From NCBI GenBank assembly GCA_019843655.1, contig JACDQD010000004.1:29461872-29525871 (forward strand): DNA of 64,000 bases, given 5' to 3'. Under the pieces are notes generated by a model. That model was not told the origin of the DNA and searched no databases. It was given only the letters and a program-made list of their open reading frames with translations. This stretch comes from Lethocerus indicus (Eukaryota > Arthropoda > Insecta > Hemiptera > Belostomatidae). Below, in pieces: positions 12,103 through 25,900 of this stretch; position 1 is the stretch's first letter; each line of letters opens with the position of its first letter. The translations under genes were made by a program, and so were the position numbers.

Positions 12103-13759
12103 ATGGGAGTTTCAATGGATAGAGTTCATCCGCTTTACTATACGAAGATACTTCTGACAATCTCGGGTGTGCTGAACGACTGGGAGCTGAGAGGTTGGAC
12201 ACTGGCCGCGTACAGGACCTTCTACAGCTTCTCGCTCGTCCTGCTGGCGGTCACCTCGCTGTTGCATACATTCGAGTTCAAAGGGGAAAACCTCCCGGTA
12301 CTATCGCTGATGTCCTGTTTCGCCATGATACACATAATCGTGAAACAAGCCAACCTGATGTTGAGGAAGGATAAGCTGTCGGAAGTGTTGGGGCTGGCCT
12401 CCGGCCTGTACGAGGAGGCCGAAGTGGAGCCGACAGACGGGGAAATCCTGCACGTCTACACGGCAAAGTCGAACCTCATCACCTCCGTCTACATCATCAT
12501 CCTGGCCGCCATCACTTCCGCCAAGTTGACAACCTACGTCCTAATCGACGCCTATCCCAACACGCCCTACCAGCTGCTCTCCGACGCGATGAAGACTGGC
12601 TACTGGTCCTCCATGGCCTACGAAATCGTCATGCTCGCAGCGGCCATGATCATCGTCGCCAGGGAACACAATCTCCTCCTCATGTTCACCATGCAGATCA
12701 CCGGCCATCTTAAGATCATCAACTGTTCCCTACAATCGCTCTCCCGCACCGACAGTTACCCCTCGGCGGAGCGTCGCCAACGCGTCATCGCTTGTATTGT
12801 AAAGCACACGAAATTATTGAGGTACTTCAGTAGGATACGAAGCGACAAAATAATTGTAGGTGTTAATTTCAATAGTTACGTTTTGCGGCCGTTTTTTAAG
12901 TTAGAATTTCGATTGATGTCCCGACAGGCTGGTCAAAGAAGTCAACCAACTGTTCAGTCCAGTACTATTTCTCGAAACTGTACTCGCTTCTACTCAGTGC
13001 TGCCTCTCGGGTTACAGCTGCGCAAAGGTACGCAGCTGGCAATAAAGCAAATATTGATATACATTTTAGAGGATTAAACCTCTTCCTTTATTTATTATTT
13101 TTACATATTTTTTTAGATGACGATGGGAAGTCACGATCTGCCTACGGGTATACTTATGTTGATTGCATCACTTCTGCTCCCATTCATTATCTGTTGGTGC
13201 GGGAGCCAAATAAAAGAAGAGGTCTGTACAGCTTACATATATTACAATTCGTTCTGAATGAGTTAAAGCCCAATATTAGGGATTATAAATTATAAGGTCT
13301 AGGTTGTAGGCGATTCTATAACTGACATCGGCCCTTTAGTTCGACACTGAACGTATCAGACCTCGCTAAAGGTTTTCTCAGTGCAAATTTTTTAAAGAGT
13401 TCCAGAATATTGGAAGCGTCCTACGGATCCGGTTGGGAGGCGGTTCCTCCTGAATTCAGAAAGGACATCCAGATCATTATGACTGTCGCTACAAAACCGA
13501 TGAGTCTCAACATGAAGAACACATTCGTTATGGACTTGGAAAAATATTCAAATGTACAACACATTTCTTTATTATATTCTTCTATTTAATTCATTCGGAT
13601 ATTTTCAACAATAACTGATCATTCAGGAATTGACACACGCGTGTAGTATTCGATTTAATACCTGTAATACTGATCTATTACAGATCTATTTTATTTTTAT
13701 AGATACTGCAAGCGAGCTACTCCTACTTTACAATGGTATGCACGATGGTGGACGATTAA
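12103..13759 (+). CDS. Odorant receptor, 7tm_6 family, five exons (first of the pair)
   Basis: This is a ligand-binding subunit of the insect odorant-gated channel, expected in the dendritic membrane of olfactory neurons with the co-receptor Orco. Exons are 12103-12821, 12928-13027, 13117-13221, 13398-13553 and 13703-13759, joined at phases 2, 0, 0, 0, giving 378 residues, a normal length. Hydrophobic segments lie near residues 37-55, 64-87, 124-147 and 172-200, with another in exon 3 (ILMLIASLLLPFIICW). Exon 2 carries LVKEVNQLFSPVLF and exon 4 carries SYGSGWE. The last exon has the family C-terminal motif LQASYSYFT. All donors are GT. The exon 4 acceptor is the weaker TTTAAAG, chosen because it keeps frame and matches the neighbour. 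The start could also be the Met at 12115. An AATAAA lies at 13871. No disabling change is seen. The ligand cannot be predicted. Confidence 0.92.
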
Positions 13760-15726
13760 TTCAGAAAACCAATATAACCAGCGTTCTTTAAGAATAATTT
13801 CAAGGAATTTCTCAATCCCTCAAATAATCCCTAATTATTTCATTATACACGATGTTTGAACTACTCAGACAATAAAATATAAACAATCTTGAATTAACTA
13901 ATTACGTCTTGTCCTTTCCACCGAGTTATACTCAATAGTCGCCAATTTGAATCACGAAAATTCAATTTATAATTTTAAGTACCGTATTGCGCATAACACT
14001 CATTGACGCTGGGCCAAGATGGTTGCCTGTGGAAATAATAAATGAATAAGGGCCTGATAAGGGCGGAGAGACTGCGGTGTGCCGGTGCCGGCAGTTCGGC
14101 TGTTAACTGTCGGTTCAATAATTCATTGAGGACAAACAGTGTTCTTGCGCCATGTCCCAGGGATTAATTAAATATGTAACCCTCCTCTTAGTCTCCTCTC
14201 AAGAGCAAATAGCCAAACAGCGCCCTATTGTTCTAGGCAAATCAAGAAAGGTCCCGAAGGTGTCGTACATAAGGCACTGAGCATTATGGCACCAGCCAGT
14301 AACTGTTTTCAATTGATTGGCTTAAGCTTTAATAACAGGTATACGTTGGATTCATATTCCAATTCCGATTTAAAGTAAGAACGTGTATACCTTTATCTTT
14401 TTTTTTTACAATTTTCGCCTTGCCTACTGACGGTGGCAGAAACTGCACATACCTACAATCATAAGCCACACATCCGAAGATAGCGTAGCAGCCACGGGCT
14501 TGGAAATGAAATGTGCTTCGGATATGTTTCGGTTGTAAAGTATTTCTCCTCTCACCGCAAATGTACAGTAACAGTTTACAACTCAATTAAATAACAGTAA
14601 TGAATTTGATAAAATTCTTAATATTTATGAAAATATATAAGGGGAAATTATATAATCCCAAAGGTATGATATCAAGATGTATATCTTGTTGTATTGTCAT
14701 AAAGTAATTTATAGTAATAACATCTGAGTAATCAATAGGTCATTATACAAAGATTAAAGACGCCGTACATTATCATGGAAAATAATAAATATATAAATGA
14801 AAGCTATTTCGACGTCGTTTTTTTTTAAACTGGTTGTTCTTCGATCCCCGATAATTTCATTATTACCTTATAACAAAAACTGGGAAGGAGTATTCGGTTA
14901 ATTTACCGGTATGAATAAATGACCATCTCAAAAGAATTCCTCACGGTTTCGAATAATTGCAGGCGACCCCCAATTAAAGTCATTACTTTAATAGCCGTCT
15001 CGAACAGCGTTTTCTACATGAAATCTTAATTCCGACTGAGTTCCCCCGCCCATCAATTCTTTTTTTTCGCTGGGCCAATTTTTCAGGCACCACTTCCGAA
15101 TACCATACTCGATCGCGTCATTCTCCACAACATATTCCTCACTGCAAGGTTCGTATACTGAATGCACATTTCAGACATCGGTTACTATTATTCTGTAGCG
15201 TTACTTGAAAGTTTATCAACTTCGAGGGTTCATTTTACTTAATTTTGTATCACATTCCGTGCAAAAATAGGTCGATTCCCTACGTCCACGTCAGTTTGAA
15301 TATAGTTTTTAAATTATAAGCTTGTTAGCTGAGAGTTTTATTAATGGCCTTCGTAGTCTTTTTAATAAGTTTTCCAGTATTAGGAAAAAAACTGTTATTT
15401 TTAAACAGGAGTAAACATTTGATACGCAAATTTCAATGTACAGACTTCTTTGGAAGGACCTATTTCTTATTAACAATCTATTAGATAATTGTGAGGTATC
15501 ACTATATCCGAGTCTGTTGTCTGACTACTAAAAGCTTATATAGTGAAATCGCATTCAGTCATATAGTTGAAAGGATTAATTTGTCGTTGTTTCAGACGTT
15601 TTATTTTTAGTCTGCGAATGCTTAGTTATTCCGGCATTACCAAACAGAAACTGGTAAAATAAACACAAAATTTTCAGGTGTCGTCGATTAATTTGACTGT
15701 TAAAGGCGAAGATAATCAGGAAATTA
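13760..15726. other. Spacer between the two odorant receptor genes
   Basis: The 2 kb spacer is AT-rich with no coding frame that I can support. It contains an AATAAA at 13871 that fits the upstream gene, and presumably the promoter of the downstream gene. The minus-strand frame at 14329-14586 shows no domain and looks like chance. Confidence 0.45.
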
Positions 15727-15753
15727 ATGAGTAATGGAAAGACCGACGAGTGA
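15727..15753 (+). other. Short uORF overlapping the start of the second odorant receptor
   Basis: An ATG at 15727 opens an eight-codon frame ending in TGA at 15751-15753. It overlaps the receptor ATG at 15734 in another register. The downstream ATG has the better context (GTAATGG). It could lower translation if the transcript begins upstream of it; there is no direct evidence of use. Confidence 0.4.
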
Positions 15754-17706
15754 GTGCAGGTGGATGATGAGATTGGCGGGGCTGATACCCGGCTGGCAGT
15801 CGAGGCGGTTCGAAGTGGCGGTCAAAGTCGGAGGGCACCTGCTGTCGTTATGCGGCCTCTTCGTCTTCAGCGTAATGAAAATAATCACCACCTCCGGCGA
15901 CATACTGCAGTTAACGGAGGCGGCTCTCGCGACGACCGTCACACTGCACATGATACCCATGTTCGTGAACATGTTCGCGAAGAGGGGCTCGATGGAGGAA
16001 GTGCTCGGCCAGCTGGACGAGATCTACAGCACGGCCGAGCCCTGGCAGAAACTCATACTGGACGAAAACGCCGGCAACTCGAACCGTTTCGTCAAGTGTT
16101 TCCTCGGCCTTCCTCTCATACTGGTCATTATCGGATCGTTCCTGCTCCGCCTCTTCGAGTTGGTCTGGACCGGATCCTACGAAATTCCGTTTCACCTCTG
16201 GGTCCCCTGGGACGAGGACGCGGCCCACTTCGTCCCCATCTGCCTTTCCATCTACGCCTTCGTTTCCTCCTGCACTGTCGCCCTCGTCGCCCAGTATTGG
16301 TTCATCGTATTTTTCATGTGTCAGATATCCGGACTGATGCGGATACTCGAGATACAGTTTAGGAACGTAGCGACTGGGGCGGATCATAAACTTCTCCGGG
16401 ACGACGAAATCAGATACAGGCTGAAGATCTGCGTCATTTTTCACAATAGAATCATACAGTAAGTAAATACGAAAAACTGCCAGCACTTATTTCGCTAATA
16501 TATCGGCTATATATCTTCCCAAATGTCCTCACTAACAAGTACCCTACGTAGATTTAATGCAATATTTGTTTTATTGTATGCGCGACGATCAATTAGCCCA
16601 ATAAGGTTGGCGATATTAATTTTAATAAATACAGCAGTTTGGACGACATATTTAATTTCCCCTTTCAGTTTATTATTTACCTCTAATCGTAGGTATCTTT
16701 TCCCACTTCAGTCATTTTAAATTGTCACTTTTCAGTCATTTCTTAGCTACGAGCATCGCGATCGATGTAGACTATTTAATATAATTACTATTACAGGCTG
16801 GTCTCTACCATGAACGAGATATTCAGTGCGATGCTTTTCATGGAATACATCTTGTCCTCACTCCAATGCTGTTTCGGGGGATATTTGTGTACTAAGGTAC
16901 GACAGAATTATATCTGACATTTAAAAAATTTAATCAATGTAGTACAGATTCTTGATTATCAGTTATTTGGTGCTGATTTAAAAAAAATCGATATAGATTA
17001 TATGTGCATGTGTACATGATTGAGCCAGGAATACAACTGAGAATAAATCACATATACAGAACTGGTTCCTTGATTTTTAATCGTACAGCTGTGTTTAAAT
17101 TTAGAACATAGAAAATTTGTGTAATCTTGTATCTTCCATTCCAGTTAAACTGGAACAAGCTCGGTTCTACAAGCCCTGTGGCCCAATTCGTCTCCACTCT
17201 GGTCATGCCATTTATAATATGCTGGTTCGGCAGTAAGATTAAGTCCGAGGTACGAAACAATCGATTGACTATACTGTTATAATTATTTGGTGCAGAGCTA
17301 AACGTACAGAATACACTGTATATCTGTTCACTACAGAGTTTGGCAACTATGGGAGCGCTGTACGACTCGGGTTGGGAAAATTGCAGTCCGTCCATAAGGC
17401 GAGAAATTCTGATACTGTTAACAGCATCCGACAAACCGCTCGTGCTTCACTTCAAGAAAATATTCGTGTTTGAAATCCAGCAATATGCAAACGTATAGCA
17501 TTTTTCCCAAATATTGTCGCAGACTATTTGCAACATTATTTATTTTCGCACCTATTTACATTATATGTTTGTGGTTCAATGCCATATTTTGATAATGGAT
17601 TAATTATATTTAGCAATTTACGATTATTATAATATTATTTTGTTCTTTATTTCAGATGCTTCAAGCCAGTTACTCATACTTCACTTTAGTCTGGTCGCTG
17701 GATTAA
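15734..17706 (+). CDS. Odorant receptor, 7tm_6 family, five exons (second of the pair)
   Basis: This has the same family and expected role as the gene 2 kb upstream. Exons are 15734-16458, 16797-16896, 17145-17249, 17337-17492 and 17656-17706, phases 2, 0, 0, 0, also 378 residues. The first donor is a perfect GTAAGT and the acceptors are all CAG. Visible segments are hydrophobic stretches near residues 33-52, 63-82, 123-143 and 170-200. Exon 2 has LVSTMNEIFSAMLFMEY and exon 3 has PFIICWFGSKIK. Exon 4 has ALYDSGWE, and the last exon LQASYSYFTLVWSLD then stop. Exons 2, 3 and 4 are 100, 105 and 156 bp, exactly as in the first gene, yet the long first exons are clearly diverged. This indicates an old tandem duplication. 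An AATAAA begins 17 bases after the stop. The gene appears intact. Confidence 0.93.
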
Positions 17707-18997
17707 CCGCACTTTTAAATGAAATAAATTACAAATACATAATTACAATTTTGTAATGTGCTTAGCACTTAATGCACACGTTACCACTTTTAGTGAGTTA
17801 CCAAAGTTACAGTGTGTAAGCGGTAAATATTTCATTTGGGGCTTACATATTTTCTTCGTGTTTAAGGCACTTGTATAATCCTATTTTCTATCTCATAATT
17901 TATATCGAAACACATATTTGTATGATACATTATTTTATAAATCAGCTTTCGATGCTTTTGAGGACTGTAGTCGTATAGTCGACCGTATTCACCGACCTAC
18001 CGAGCCATTCAGCCAAGATGATATCGGGAACGAAAAATGTATTCAATGCACGAATAATAAATAATTTCGACCTTGGTTCGAAAATTATTAAATATGAAAA
18101 TATCTATCCCATTTCAATTTAAATGTACCTACGCCCGATTAACCAAAGGGGACATTTCGGTATAAGCCGAGATTAAGGGAAATATTAAACAGAGGGGAAA
18201 TGAATTGAATATTGGTTTTGAGACGAATATGAAAATAAATATGTTTTCGACAGAAAAAGCACTAAGCCACGTTTTGCCCGTACGCTCTGGTCATATTCAT
18301 AAATCCGAATATCTTCAAAGTGATGAGGGATCAGAATCAATGCTAAATAAACAGTTTCAAAATGACCGAATCTTATTGAAATATAAGGGAAATTTAACTT
18401 TTTATTAAAGGTAAATTGTGTCATATCGCTTCTATTTTATATAATATTTAATATATAAATTATTAATTTTAATAAGACTAGCTCACCTAGACTAGCTGGT
18501 AGTGGCCAGGATTTTGGGGTTCTACCTGGTTCCTGAGAGTTCCTGTTTACTATTAATTACGGTTATAATTGTTAGAAATGCGCATACGTATTCAGATGAT
18601 TCCATATTCTGATGAATGGCGATGAATCAAATTTCCGCGGGCCTATCGTGAGAAAAAGGAGTGAAACGTTCGCTGAAATTAAGCCATAGCCGTCCGATTA
18701 GGGTTTTTATACGGTCGGGCAATCATTAGTGAAGCAGGCGGTGGGCTGTATAATGAATACTGGTGGTGCCCTCACTGCTCATATTATATTCTTATCCGGT
18801 GGACACATTTCAACCTGTCCTCATCACTCTCCCCCGCAATGTCGTCGGATAATTCTTTCTTTATTTTGGCCTATTTTGGACCGCGCAATTTTCGTTTTTC
18901 TGGCGCCCGCATCAGATGCTTCCGCCTTCCGAACCGGCGGAAACGAATCAGAGGCGTGTTCCTGTATCGTATACGCCTCATTACCACGTTTTTGACG
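17707..18997. other. Interval after the odorant receptor cluster
   Basis: I find no coding frame or RNA gene to support here. Overlapping short frames near 18185-18424 and 18729-19084 look like chance. No further receptor exon or C-terminal YSYFT motif is present. Confidence 0.4.
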
Positions 18998-19904
18998 TTG
19001 GAAAATATTTTTTTTTTAACCTACATGTACAATCAACTACATATAGTTATTGGTACAAATGTTGAGTGTTTTCTTTTCACGTGAATGTCTCGATAAAAGA
19101 GACCACCGAATGATGGCACTTTTTTCACATGAACAGTTTACGGCTTCGGACTAAGAAGATCTCTGGGCCAGTGGCGTTTGAGCCGACGCGGGGAAGATAA
19201 TGGATGGGAAACAGAGGAAAGGGACTAAACGAGTGGGTTTGGATGTGGAGAGAGGCGGGAATGGAATTTAAGGAAGCGTGATTTTGCGACCGTCGACTGT
19301 CGGTATGTTGAGGTCATTATGGATTGTTCGGTTAGCAACATACCGGGGAGCATTAATGGTGGTACGAAGGACTTTTGACTGGAATCTCTGGATGCGGGCG
19401 ATGTCGGATTTCTTGGTGGAACCACATAGTTCTATTCCGTAAGTCCATGTCGGTTTTAAAATGGATTCGTATATTGTCAGTTTGTTGTCTTGTATGTATT
19501 TTTCAAAAGAGGTCTCAGCAGTTCAAATTTGCGATTGAGGTCTGTTCTTTTGAGACGCGTATGGTGGTTCCACGTGAGTCTTTTGTCTATGTAGAGTTTC
19601 AGGTAGCGAGCCTGCTGTTGGGTGGGAATAGGAGCATTGATGAACTGAACAGGAGGGCAAGGTTGTCGACGTTGTGTGAAGGTGACGTGAGTAGACTCAG
19701 AGCTATTCCACAGTTCGCACTAGGACTGAATGTTAGAAAGGTGCTCTTGGAGTTTGCTTGTTATAGTTGAGGGATTTTTGTCGGATGTGAGGATGCAAGT
19801 GTCGTCAGCGAATGTGGCGAGGACTGAAGAGGGATGTGTGGGTATATCGGAGACATATATCGTATAGAGTAGTGAGCCTAGGACACTACCCTTTGGAAAA
19901 TATT
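18998..19904 (-). mobile_element. Jockey-like non-LTR retrotransposon, 5'-truncated copy 1, with 12-bp target-site duplication
   Basis: On the minus strand the DNA encodes the reverse transcriptase core GSVLGSLLY, then FADDTCIL (catalytic FADD at plus positions 19801-19812). Next come RYLKLYIDKRLTWNHHTRLK and the Jockey-type tail ARIQRFQSKVLR and HPNPLV. The copy begins within the reverse transcriptase domain and ends in an oligo-T run at 19010-19017, the poly-A tail seen from the plus strand. The sequence TTGGAAAATATT occurs at 18998-19009 and 19893-19904, directly flanking the copy. The reading frame is broken by stops and shifts, so the copy is dead. Two more copies of the family are in the window. 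Confidence 0.9.
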
Positions 19905-22900
19905 AAAAGTACAAAACAAGAGAGGAACATAGAAATCGGACGTGTATAAAAAATATTACTAACAAACAATTTGGTCAGTCTGTTGGGTTGGAGATAACTG
20001 GGAGCGACTTCAGTTTCAACGCGTGTATGTAACAATAATTTAAGGCTGTAAGATTTTTATTTACTCAATTTAATGCATTCAAACAATGACTTGGATTAGA
20101 ATGATTCTGTCAAGTGTATTTATTCCGTCAAATCAAGAAGTAACATAACTTAATAACTTATATAAAATGACTGAGATGCATCGTTTATCCTGCGGCGAAG
20201 GGAGCGAATGCCCGGAATCAGTCTAGTTTCGGTAACCCAACTGGAGGCAATATATACTGTCATAAATCATTGTAACTGCTCAGTTCTAAATTATTCCCAA
20301 TGTCGTATTCAAATTTTCCGGGTTGCATCTTTGCAATACTGTAATCGCAAATCCAAGTAAAAAATAGGGGGAGTCGGAGAGCTGAAATTACATTTGGATG
20401 TGGGAGGGAGGTAATTTATATACCTGGAAAGTATTTGTTTCGACCGGTGTATTTTGACTGAAACAGGAAGCCGAGGAATAATAATAGGGTATCGGAGGAA
20501 AATACTACAACATCTGTGTATGAAAATCTAAAAAGAATTACCGGACCAAACACCGAATGAAAAATACACCGGAGAGCATGAAATGTTCCTTCCACAGTGT
20601 ATTATCTCGAGGACGGGGATGGAAATGTATTTGTTTTAAAAAATATTATAAATTCGAATAAATAGGTGGAATAGGAAGTGGCCTGAGGTAGTTTCAGACA
20701 AATATATGTTCAACGATAACGAGTACAAAACGAATCCCAAACTTTTGCTTAACTAAATACGTATATATGCGAAATTACTGATGAGTGTTGACCGGCTATT
20801 TAGTTGAAATTGTCACGAGGTAATAACACGAGAAGGAATAATTCGTACAGCACCGTGCGTTGACCGTGGAAACTTTAAACTGGAATGTACGGAAAGCGCA
20901 ATTTATTTTCGGTACTCACCTTTGCCTTTTGTTGAGTTGTCGCGAGAGGGCGGAAATAATTCTTATTGGGACTACATTATGGATCGGGGAGTGTTGAGGG
21001 AAGTGGAGTTCGGAGTTAGGGGCGTCGCAGGGGGTCGGGCCCGAGGGTAACTCGTTAAGCCGCAGCCGGCACTGGGATCCGGCTCGTCGCCATACAAAGC
21101 TTTGAGCCCCAACGCGTTTTCAAATTGGTTCTTTCGGATTTTCTAACCGAAGTGACGATTTTTCCTTCGGGATAATCTGCAAATAATTCCCTCCCTCACC
21201 GATATACCTGAGTTCCCGCCCAACTACGAATAGTTCGCAGTGATTCACTCCCTGTCCTTTAAAGAATACGTGGCAATTTCTCTACACATTTAGGATAATA
21301 CAATTAGGATTATCATAATTATTTTTCTCCTTTATTGACTTTTCCTATAAAGTACAAACATAGATATTATTCGTTGGCGGCGACGATGCCCAATCTTTTC
21401 TTCCAAGGAATGACTGAAAGGAATTTCAACACATCTGAATGGTTTCACTGATGCAAGATAAGATATGCAAAGATAAAAAGTAGGAAATTACGTACAAAAA
21501 ATACTTTGTACTGCCTTTTCCCCTTTAAATTATCTAATTTTTAACTAGTTTAAACATTAAAGTGAATAATAAACAATTATTTTAATTGCCTCATAAAATT
21601 CCTTTCCTGGCTTTAATTCATTGTGCATAAATATACATTGATTACGTTTTCCATTTCGGCTGTATCTGATTCCACATCGTTCATTCTTTCATTATTGAAG
21701 CGGATGACAATTGTGGTGGAGAATTATAGGAATGTGACCAAACTGATGTGTATATTAATCAATAGCCCCAGAAACGAATATAAATTGATATTCGTAGAAC
21801 CAGGTGTGGGTCAGCACTTAACGATTTTATCTCCAGAGTCTCTTCTGTTGTTTGTCTCATTGTATCGACACTATTAATATACATCGCAATTTCGCCCGCG
21901 TTTAATTGCATACAAAGTGTGCTCCTGATAAGCGCCGCTGACGCCACGTTCTGAGAATTAATTAAAGGGAAAATATATCAAGTCAAGTGTACTATTCCTG
22001 TAGGACTTCCTACTATTTCCTCTTCCACACATCACAAGATAGATATTTGTGCCAACTGTTACCGACCCGGTACTTTGTTATTTTAATAAAACTGATTTCA
22101 TTTGTGCAGTCCCGCCTCTCTTCCTTTCCTGAGTTCTGAAGTAATTGCAAACAGGCTGGAGAAAGCTTGTTGGGTAAAAGCATACACAACGCCTCAGTCG
22201 ACGTATATGTATATAAACGGAATTGTTAAAGATTCAGATTTAGATATTAAACATTTTTTTTATTTCATCATTATTTATCCAAAATGTTTAAAAAAGTGTT
22301 AATAAAATTATTTATTTCCTTACTCATGTATTTAGATAACGTGGTGAATATGAAAGGCGACAAACAGGAAATTTTAATCACCTTCCATTAATAACCGCAA
22401 TTGGGACGGATTTTTGTTTCAGAGGGTAATATCGAAGGCTGCACTCGATGTAGGGGCGAAGGTAGTTCGGCTGTATCTCAGCCTGTGTTTAGCCAGATTT
22501 TGATTGCGCTAATTGCTAATCGAAACATCCAATATTGGCCCAACATATCGCACGGGAACGTACGTTTGATTATTGATGCGAACCCGCCTTGTCTTCCCGG
22601 AATAGTTACTTAACGGAATACTACGAGATAGAAAGTCCACTCAATTAGTGGCACTAATTATATTGATGAGGGACCGTGTGGTTAGCAGGGGAGGACTTTG
22701 GGGCCGACCGCCATGAACAAAATTAGATCCCAACTGAAACCATTATATAGCTAATATTAATTGTTGGACGGTGCTTTTGTGAAGTGTGGAGTCCAATTCA
22801 CGACGGTTTTAAAAATATTTCCTTACAATTTCATCGGGAAATAGTCCTTATGATTAATTATGTTTCATGCGTTAAATGGTATATTTAAATCAACACTTTT

Positions 22901-25900
22901 GATTGTAAGTAAACTTTTCTTTTATTGGATTAATTTTGAAAGGCGTATACCGCGCAGGTAAACGGAAATTGAGCGTGGCGAAATCACGTACTGGTCCCTG
23001 AACAAACTTTCTTCCCCGAAACCAATCCTTATTCACTCCATGCTTCTTTTCCTTCCGATTCCTCCCACACGGCGCGGTATATTATATTTTCTTATTTCCT
23101 AAAACCTGACTTAAAAACTTACTTAAATAAATGGGATATATACAAAATTACTTATGCCCCCATATATAACTGTACAGGGGGTTCGCTATTCGACCTAATT
23201 TTTGTCTGCCTATCGATGCCTATTATAATTATTAGGTTCCTTTTAGGAAAATACTTTGTACAGAAACACAAAGAAAAAGTATTGAGTTCAACGTATATAA
23301 TTGTAATTATAAACGCAATTCATTATAGTAAATTAAACATAGCCATTTCTCAATACTGAAAATGGACATACACCATGCTCATATGCAGGAATAGAATATA
23401 TAACCGGAAATTATATGAAATTGTAAAGCAAATATTTAAAGGATCAGGAAATACGTTATAGGATGAGGATGCGTGTTGGGGCGAAATTATTTCATGCTAA
23501 TTCATATCGGGGCAAGTGCATGTTAAACGAATATAGTTAATTATAACTCGATAATTTCAAGGAGTTTATAACACTTATTTATATAAGTTTATACCTAATT
23601 ATTTATAATTATGCTGACTGTTATAGAATTTCGAAATGCCAATTATGTGCCAATTAATCGTGAACCAATTTATCATCACCACTTCACAGTGCTACATAAT
23701 ATTTCATCTGGTGCATTGCTGTCGATGGAAACTGGAGCCGGGAACAAATGAAAAGCGGGCAGAACCATCAATTCCAGCGGGGCCGGGCCTGGTGGCGTTT
23801 TTGAAAACAGAAGCTGGAAAATTTCCACCAAATGTTTTCCGGGGGAACAACACGCGAGAGGAACAACTGAGGCCGGATGAAGGAAACCTATCGGAAACTG
23901 AGGCGAGTTACTTTTGCAGTTCAAGAAATTGAAACCTTTCGCATTTATTCGGGCCGCCTCCCGTGTATTTCTGTGTTACACACACTTGCGACGTGATCAA
24001 CATAAAAACAACAGGAACTGCATAATCGAAGAATGTTTTGAGAACGCGACAGTTTTCGTGGGGAGAAAGTTATTTGCTGTATTTTATAAGTGCGATGAAT
24101 ACTGATTAACTGACGACGCGAAGCGAACATGTGGCGTTTAATTTTGGTTTAGTCGAAGGCCGAGTCTAAGGCTAAACCGAGCCTGAAACTGATAGTAGAC
24201 CGGAGCCGATATCTCCCGGTCCGACAGTTCCATGTAATTGGGTTCCTCGATGAAACAAGTTTTGGGCAATTAGCCGTCAGTCGGGCTTATAAGCGGGCGG
24301 AGGGCCGGCTCCCCGGAGGTTTACGATGTTGGGACAACAGAACCCTGGCTCGCCCCCATTGACGATATCCCGACCTATTGATTCCTCTCGCAACACGAAC
24401 AATTACGCAAATAACCCACTCAGTTGACAGCACGAGGGCGTTGGGGGCGGATCAAAGAAAACTCCGGTTGTATCCCGGTCTTAATGTTTCATTTAAAATT
24501 GATTGGCCCAGTTCTCGTCGCCCGCCAAACTGTTCTTCATGATAAACATGACACATGAATTACATTTCAAACGACATTACTGGTATTAATTTTAATAAAA
24601 AATGAGTTTGCTGTAAAAGGGATATGTGTTAAATTGTTGTGCATTAAGTAATTAAACAAGGATTTTTCGTTTTTAGTTACAGATTGAGTCGAGAAAAATC
24701 GCAATTTCGAGATATTTAACGTTTTGCGTGTAATCATAGTATTTTCATAACTACTAGCATATATTAATTCAAGGAGTGCCACTAACGGTGAATCGTTTGC
24801 GTTGAACTATGCGTCTACATACTTTTTTTATTAATATTGCCTATTATCAATTAGCGGTAACATAAATATTTATAAATTCGGATATGTAATATATTTAGAA
24901 ATATCTTTATGTATTTACGTTGAAATTCAATCGTAAATATCTAAGTATGCATTAATTAAGTTATAGCTTGTATACATATTTCATCGTGTTTTCCTCATTT
25001 TCAGTCGAATAATTTCATCATTGCAATTTGTTACTTTTGACGTTTGATCGTATAAGTTATAATCATGTTTTGACCACTGTTGAAGTCCATCCATTAATCC
25101 TACGTTGTTGATGCGCTTTGACGACTGATTGGTGTTTTGAAATTAAGGATCTGCAGGATAATAGGGGGCCGAACCCAATCCCCTTGTCTGTTGGCCGCGA
25201 ATGCTCGGTGTTCGGTGTCTGTTATTCGATATCCTCTTATACCGGCTACCTGGAATCACAGCCCACCTGTCTGGTCTGCCTACTTCTCCACCGGCTGTTT
25301 ACCCTTCCTAAATAGCACCGTAGCATGTGTTATTCGATAGCTATTCCTTCCGCTAGTCTCCTATTAGATATCGTAGTTTGATAACTCAATTTACCCAAGT
25401 TACGTAAATCGTGCGTACAAAATGTGCCTATTGCATCTAATTCAAATTATTTTGTAGATTTTATCACCGAAAGTAAATATGAACATATTATTGACGAAAA
25501 TATGAATTTTGTACTCTGCCGATTTAATGATTCATTAAATTATGCGATATATACATGTTATAAAGGATGTAATTGTATATCGAGTCAATATTGTCCAATC
25601 TTCGCAATGGATTCGACTTAAATGCCTGATCACTTAAATGATGATTTCCGTTCGAACGCACGAAGATACATTAAAAAAATAATGAAATTATGAAGAAGAG
25701 TTTGATCGTACTGTACATTGAAACCACAGATAAATTTATATAGGGCACTATATCCATATACCAATTAATATACCACAGTTTGGTATACGGCGTTCTTTAA
25801 AATTTATCGTCGCCAATTACGCAATTCAAGAGATGTATAAATGTAACAATATTCGGCGAAATCATCCTATATTGTGTTGAATTGGACAAGTTCACGTCGT

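Noticed and set aside
15537..15560. TATATAG with a downstream TCAGTC initiator-like motif upstream of the second receptor
   Set aside because: The spacing of about 20 bp is too short for a normal TATA-initiator pair, and such motifs are frequent in this AT-rich DNA.
15754..16486. Long open frames on both strands over the first exon of the second odorant receptor
   Set aside because: They are shadows caused by the GC-rich exon; only the frame with receptor segments and matching splice sites is real.
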